This document shows, piece by piece, positions 60,054 through 64,000 of a stretch of 64,000 bases of DNA. The notes under the pieces are model-generated. The model saw nothing but the letters and a program-made list of their open reading frames with translations. It did not search any database and was not told the DNA's origin. The first letter of the stretch is position 1, and the number at the start of each line of letters is the position of its first letter. The translations under genes and the position numbers were made by a program. Source of the DNA: Brevibacillus sp. (GTDB lineage: Bacteria > Bacillota > Bacilli > Brevibacillales > Brevibacillaceae); contig JACDOF010000002.1 of the NCBI GenBank assembly GCA_017656235.1, forward strand, positions 62,001-126,000, read 5' to 3'.

Positions 60054-61523
60054 ATGAAACTGATTGATTCATTGCGGCTGGTATGGCGCAACTTGTGGCG
60101 AATGAAACTGCGGACCATTCTGACGTCCATCGGCGTGATGATCGGGACGGCGGCCATCGTGGCGATGATCTCGCTCAGTATCGGTTTGCGCGACAACGCC
60201 GTCAAGAGTCTGGAAAACTTCGGGAATCTGACGGAGATGGAAGTACAGCCGGCTTTTTTGATGCCGGACGAACGGACGCCGATCCCGCCTGACCAAATGA
60301 AGCAGTTAAATTGGGATGCGGTGTATGAATTAAAGCAGATACCTGGGATAGTGGCGGTCATGCCGATGAAACAGCTTTACAGTGAAGTAAAACTGAAAGT
60401 GGGCCGCCGCGAAGGAAACGTGGAACTGATGGGGGTTGACGTGCGAGAGGCGATCGCCTTTAAGGGCAGGGACGTGGAGAAAGGCGAATTTCTCAGCGGG
60501 CCCAAAAACGAGATCGTCATCTCATACGAGGTGCTGCGTCGGATGCGTGATGTCGAGAAAGAAAAACGGGAAGCGCGCAGGCGCAATCAAAACGAAGCCG
60601 GGCCGCGACAACCCATGTTCTTCGACGAGGGGCCGGGCGGCAATGAGGCGCAGCTTCCCAGCCTCGCCGGCCTCAGCGGAACGCTTGTGCTGACGAGACA
60701 GATCATGGATGAAAACGACGAGCCCAAGTTTGAGAAAAAAGAAGTGCGGGTGAGGATCGTCGGTCAGCTGCAGAAAGAAGAAAACCGCCGATGGGGCGGG
60801 GCTGTCGCCTACGTACCGATGGAATTGATTGAAGAGTTGAACAAGTGGGCCAATCCGGAAGGCGGCAGCCGGCGCGGAATGTACGGCTTTTACGGGCCGG
60901 CAGAATCGCAATCGCGCAGCCGGGCTCCTTCGCGTGAAGAGAAAGAGCAGATTCAGTTCGACTCCATTACGGTCAAAGTGGAATCACGGGAAAAAGTGGA
61001 GGCAGTCGTTGAGCAATTGCGGCAGCGCGGCTTTGAAACCTGGTCTCCGGCAAGTGCCCTCAAGGAGATTAATCAGTTTTTCTTCGTGGTTCAGATGATC
61101 CTTGGCGGTATCGCTGCCATTTCGCTGTTGGTCGCTTCCATCGGCATTATCAATACGATGATCATGTCCATCCTGGAGCGAACCAAGGAGATCGGGATTA
61201 TGAAAGTGATCGGTGCCACCGTGTACAACATCCGCTGGTTGTTTTTGATTGAATCGGGCACAATCGGCCTGATCGGCGGTGTTGCCGGCCTGGGGATCGC
61301 TTACGCCGCTGTGGAGGCGCTTAATTACCTGGCGCGCAGCAATCCGGATTTCCCCATGTTTGGCGGGCCGGGACGTGAAGACATGGTTACCCAGCTGGCC
61401 GTGATCCCGATGTGGCTGGTCTGGTTTGCGATCGTGTTCTCCTTTATTATCGGGGTTTTGGCAGGTATATTCCCGGCGTTTCGCGCTTCACGATTGAGCG
61501 CGCTGGAAGCGATCCGTTCGTAG
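60054..61523 (+). CDS. MacB-type ABC permease (YknZ-like)
   Basis: A 489-residue permease: one N-terminal membrane helix (about residues 20-45, TILTSIGVMIGTAAIVAMI), a large extracytoplasmic domain with a charged insertion (residues about 170-215 and 255-300), and three C-terminal helices (QMILGGIAAISLLVASIGII and onward). This is the FtsX/MacB topology. The insertion makes it longer than B. subtilis YknZ. It acts with the upstream ATPase and downstream adaptor to export an unknown peptide or drug. Confidence 0.92.
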   Translation: MKLIDSLRLVWRNLWRMKLRTILTSIGVMIGTAAIVAMISLSIGLRDNAVKSLENFGNLTEMEVQPAFLMPDERTPIPPDQMKQLNWDAVYELKQIPGIVAVMPMKQLYSEVKLKVGRREGNVELMGVDVREAIAFKGRDVEKGEFLSGPKNEIVISYEVLRRMRDVEKEKREARRRNQNEAGPRQPMFFDEGPGGNEAQLPSLAGLSGTLVLTRQIMDENDEPKFEKKEVRVRIVGQLQKEENRRWGGAVAYVPMELIEELNKWANPEGGSRRGMYGFYGPAESQSRSRAPSREEKEQIQFDSITVKVESREKVEAVVEQLRQRGFETWSPASALKEINQFFFVVQMILGGIAAISLLVASIGIINTMIMSILERTKEIGIMKVIGATVYNIRWLFLIESGTIGLIGGVAGLGIAYAAVEALNYLARSNPDFPMFGGPGREDMVTQLAVIPMWLVWFAIVFSFIIGVLAGIFPAFRASRLSALEAIRS

Positions 61524-61568
61524 TTACGCGACAGCGGGCAAAACGGTTAGGAGGCAGGAGGATAAGCA

Positions 61569-63095
61569 ATGACGAAAAAAAAGTGGTTGACGTTAAGCGG
61601 GATCGCCGTCGTGCTGATCGGCGGACTGGTCTACTGGCAGTTCTTCATGCCCAAGGAGGAGCCTGTGGATCTGGCGATGCAGGGGCCGCCTGATTTTCCC
61701 ACCGTGCAGGTGGAGATGGGGGAAGTGAAGAAGGCCATCTACGCCACCGGGGCCATTGAAGCGAAAGCAAGAGAAGAAATCAAGCCGGAGTTGAGCGGCA
61801 AAGTGGAGCAGGTATTCGTGAAGGAAGGGGACTTCGTCAAGGCCGGAGACCCCCTCTTTGAGATTGACAGTACGGAGAGTGTGCTGGAGTACCAAAAACA
61901 GGAAATCAATGTTGTCCGGCTCAGGCAGGACATCGAAGACCTGCGTGCGCGTAAACCGGAAATCATTGCGAGTGACAATGGTGTTGTCTCGGAGGTGCTG
62001 ATAAAACCCGGCGATGAAGTGAACAAGGAGACGATCGTCGCCAAGCTGTCCAATCCGGACCTGCTAAAGCTCAAGGGTGTGTTTGGCCCAAGCCAGATCA
62101 AGCACTTCAAGGAAGGGATGGAAGTCACCGTGTTTCTCAGCGGCTCGCTCACGTACCTTCCGGCCAAAGTGGTGAAAGTGGATCGATCCGGAAGGGCTTC
62201 CAGCGGAGGGGGCGTGCGCCATGAAGTAGAAGTGGTGCTGGACAATCCAGGGGCGGTGCATCCTTCCGAGAAAGGTTCGATCCAGTACAAAACACCTGAT
62301 GGGCTGCTCGTGAACAGTTGGGAGAGCAGCAACTTTGAGGTCGTCGACGACATTGAGATCAGGGCGGGTACGATTGGGAAGGTAAACACGGTTCTGATCG
62401 AAAAAGACGATACCGTAGGCAAAGGTCAGGTCATCGCCAAAATTGATTTGACCGACACTGAACTGCAAATCCAGGAAAAAGAATTGGCGCTCAAAGAATC
62501 AGAGCTCATCCTGCAGCAAAAGAAAGCGGATGCGGCCAAGGCTCGCGTGGTGTCCCCGATCAGCGGGCAGATCACGGACCTGGACATCAAAGCGGGAGAG
62601 CGCGTGGACAGCGGCAAAACGGTGATGGTTGTGATCGATACCTCCGAGGTCTACATGAAGGCAAGCGTTGACGAGGTGGACATTCCATACATCAAGGAAG
62701 GACAAGCCGTGGATGTTTACGTGACGGCTTACGGCACAGAGGTCTTTCCGGGAGAAGTGGTGAAAGTGCCGCAGCAGGGGACAACCAAGGATAATTCCGT
62801 CCGGTTTGAAGTGGAGATACTGGTCAAGGACGGAGCGAAAATGAAGCACGGGATGACCGGAGACTGTGACATCATTGTTCACCACAAGGAAAATGTTCCG
62901 CGACTTCCTTATAACGTAGTCGAGATTCTCGAAGAGGGTAAAGGAACGGTCATGGTGAAGAATCCGGAGAACGGCGAACCGATGCCCAAAGAAGTGGAAA
63001 TCGGTATCGAGGGCACGGAGTATGTGGAGATCAAGAGCGGATTGTCTCCGGGCGATGAAGTGCTGCTGATGGGCGGCATGGATTTCAGAGGTTAA
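61569..63095 (+). CDS. HlyD-family efflux adaptor (YknX-like) with duplicated lipoyl-type motifs
   Basis: A 508-residue extracytoplasmic adaptor anchored by an N-terminal helix (about residues 5-25). Hairpin/lipoyl-type segments appear four times: SGKVEQVFVKEGDFVKAGD, NGVVSEVLIKPGDEVNKE, AGTIGKVNTVLIEKDDTVG and SGQITDLDIKAGERVDSG. A coiled coil lies at about residues 300-330. Normal YknX-type adaptors have two such halves, so this one looks internally duplicated. AGGAGGCAGGAGG-type sequence precedes the ATG. Confidence 0.9.
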   Translation: MTKKKWLTLSGIAVVLIGGLVYWQFFMPKEEPVDLAMQGPPDFPTVQVEMGEVKKAIYATGAIEAKAREEIKPELSGKVEQVFVKEGDFVKAGDPLFEIDSTESVLEYQKQEINVVRLRQDIEDLRARKPEIIASDNGVVSEVLIKPGDEVNKETIVAKLSNPDLLKLKGVFGPSQIKHFKEGMEVTVFLSGSLTYLPAKVVKVDRSGRASSGGGVRHEVEVVLDNPGAVHPSEKGSIQYKTPDGLLVNSWESSNFEVVDDIEIRAGTIGKVNTVLIEKDDTVGKGQVIAKIDLTDTELQIQEKELALKESELILQQKKADAAKARVVSPISGQITDLDIKAGERVDSGKTVMVVIDTSEVYMKASVDEVDIPYIKEGQAVDVYVTAYGTEVFPGEVVKVPQQGTTKDNSVRFEVEILVKDGAKMKHGMTGDCDIIVHHKENVPRLPYNVVEILEEGKGTVMVKNPENGEPMPKEVEIGIEGTEYVEIKSGLSPGDEVLLMGGMDFRG

Positions 63096-63111
63096 TGGAG
63101 GGACAGCACGG

Positions 63112-63310
63112 TTTTGGCCAACCTGCCAGCGAAACGACGGATCCGCAGGGAAATCGCAGCGGCAGCAGGATCACGTCGCTGCGGGACATCGTTTTGCCGC
63201 TGCCCCTGCGGATCGTCGTGGAGCGATCCTGGACTGCTTCCTCGCTGGTTGGCCACCGGAAGTGAGCGCGAAAAACGCCCCACTCGTATTCACGACACTA
63301 TGTCTGCAGT
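63112..63310. repeat. Intergenic palindromic repeat, family A, copy lacking its left end
   Basis: TTTTGGCCAACCTGCCAGCG, ACGGATCCGCAGGG, CGTCGCTGCGGGACATCG, CCTGCGGATCGTCGTGG and GCGCGAAAAACGCCCCAC match 45690-45875 closely. The first ~40 bases are absent. It sits 17 bases after the adaptor gene. Confidence 0.82.
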
Positions 63311-63312
63311 CT

Positions 63313-63345
63313 GAAGGGGTACCTGAAGCGGGTACCCTCTATAGT
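63313..63345 (+). terminator. Terminator-like hairpin
   Basis: GGGTACC pairs with GGTACCC across a 7-base loop (TGAAGCG). T tract weak. Confidence 0.5.
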
Positions 63346-63403
63346 TTTCCGCGCATTCCGCGCTTCCCGTACGAAGCAAGCTGTCCTGCCGCACAACAAA
63401 CGC

Positions 63404-63457
63404 TTCAAATAGGGGCTTCAATATCATATAATCAGCTATAACTTTATCGCTCGATAA
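63404..63457 (+). promoter_or_regulatory. Promoter and 14-bp palindrome upstream of modA
   Basis: TTCAAA (63404-63409), 17 bases, TATAAT (63427-63432). A perfect dyad TTATCG-CT-CGATAA (63444-63457) sits just downstream of the -10, where a repressor would block initiation. Molybdate or another signal may act here; the regulator is unknown. Confidence 0.6.
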
Positions 63458-63495
63458 TAGATTACTGGAAACGGTTTGAGGGTGGAGGGAATACC

Positions 63496-64000
63496 TTGAC
63501 TCGTTGGGCCTGCATGGGTTGGTTATTGTTGACGGTGCTGTTTGCGGTCGCCTGTACGTCTGCGCAGCCGCACGCACCGCATGGTGACTCGATTTCTTCG
63601 GGTGCTTCACCGGCAGGGCAGACGGAACTGATGATCTCCGCTGCCGCCAGTTTGACGGACGCCTTGCAGGAAATCAAAAAATCGTTTGAGGAACGATATC
63701 CTGCGATTACCCTTACGTTTACCTTTGGCAGTTCGGGACATCTGGCCAGACAGATTGAACAGGGAGCACCGAGCGATCTCTTTCTGTCGGCCAGCCGGCG
63801 AGAGATGGATACACTGGAGAAGAAACACCTGATCGACAAGGACTCCCGTGTGGATTTCGCGGGAAACCGCCTGGTGCTGATCGCGGCCAAAGAGAGTGCC
63901 TGGGCACTCTCTTCCTTTGAGGAGATCCAGCCGGAACAACTTCAGTATCTGGCGATCGGCGACCCGGAAAGCGTACCGGTCGGCCAATACGCAAAAGAGG
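63496..64000 (+). CDS. modA: Molybdate-binding lipoprotein ModA (3' truncated by window edge)
   Basis: 168 residues are visible. A signal peptide with lipobox (LFAVAC, Cys about residue 21) is followed by a spacer and the ModA start LMISAAASLTDALQEIKKSF, then FTFGSSGHLARQIEQGAPSDL, the segments that hold the molybdate oxyanion. It delivers molybdate to a ModBC transporter that should follow outside the window. TTG 63496 is chosen as GGTGGAGGG precedes it; ATG 63514 is an alternative. It fits the presence of the molybdoenzyme YuiH at 44.8 kb. Confidence 0.9.
   Translation, partial: MTRWACMGWLLLTVLFAVACTSAQPHAPHGDSISSGASPAGQTELMISAAASLTDALQEIKKSFEERYPAITLTFTFGSSGHLARQIEQGAPSDLFLSASRREMDTLEKKHLIDKDSRVDFAGNRLVLIAAKESAWALSSFEEIQPEQLQYLAIGDPESVPVGQYAKE

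Noticed and set aside
63311..63495. Molybdenum-cofactor riboswitch upstream of modA
   Set aside because: The leader is too short after the predicted start site and lacks the conserved core; a protein-binding dyad fits better.

Overview
The window looks like the chromosome of a spore-forming member of the Bacillales, most like Brevibacillus and its relatives in Paenibacillaceae. This rests on gene content and order, not on a database match. GC content is fairly high, GTG and TTG starts after strong AGGAGG-type ribosome binding sites are common, and sporulation genes (yunB, lytH, yutC-like, yutH, a spo0E-like gene) are mixed with housekeeping genes. From about 1.6 to 45.4 kb the gene set is a shuffled version of the Bacillus subtilis yun-yut-yum-yui region. 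No rRNA, tRNA, CRISPR array, prophage or insertion-sequence transposase is visible.

Layout. 0-5.4 kb: 3' part of an ABC-2 permease, an Lrp-type regulator, yunB, an orphan TrpX-like lipoprotein and lytH. 5.5-11.7 kb: nickel-insertion protein LarC as two convergent genes, then the yhaO-yhaN repair pair. 11.7-20 kb: a TIGR00300 (LOR/SDH) enzyme, lipA, yutC-like, yutD, glpX, an EAL-domain protein and yutE. 20.2-29.6 kb: a SufR-like Fe-S regulator, yutF, yutG, yutH, a hydrolase, yutI, the mccA-mccB operon, yuzD, yutJ and yuzB. 29.7-35.1 kb: a cation/proton antiporter, mqnE of the futalosine menaquinone route, a Spo0E-like phosphatase, the A-type Fe-S carrier yutM and a DinB-like protein. 35.2-45.4 kb: divergent yumC and NDH-2 gene with two Rex-like sites between them, a Nudix hydrolase, yuiA, yuiB, yuiC, a BtuF-like protein, yuiD, pepA, a CoA-binding protein and yuiH.

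From 45.4 kb the content is more accessory. A MIP channel and a formaldehyde-dehydrogenase-type gene are transcribed away from a sigma-54 enhancer-binding protein; an exact -24/-12 promoter and a tandem dyad lie between them. A dehydrogenase plus class II aldolase operon, a monoglyceride-lipase-like hydrolase, a lipid kinase, an MMPL transporter, a Gfo/Idh/MocA oxidoreductase, an azoreductase, a YknXYZ-like efflux system and the start of modA follow.

The most unusual feature is a set of long (about 120-255 bp) imperfect palindromes found only between genes. At least three sequence families (here called A, B and C) occur in eight or more full or partial copies. C and A are joined through a conserved linker into a larger composite unit at two distant places and A carries the linker at a third. 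One B copy sits between divergent promoters and is flanked by a 22-bp direct duplication. No open reading frame explains them.
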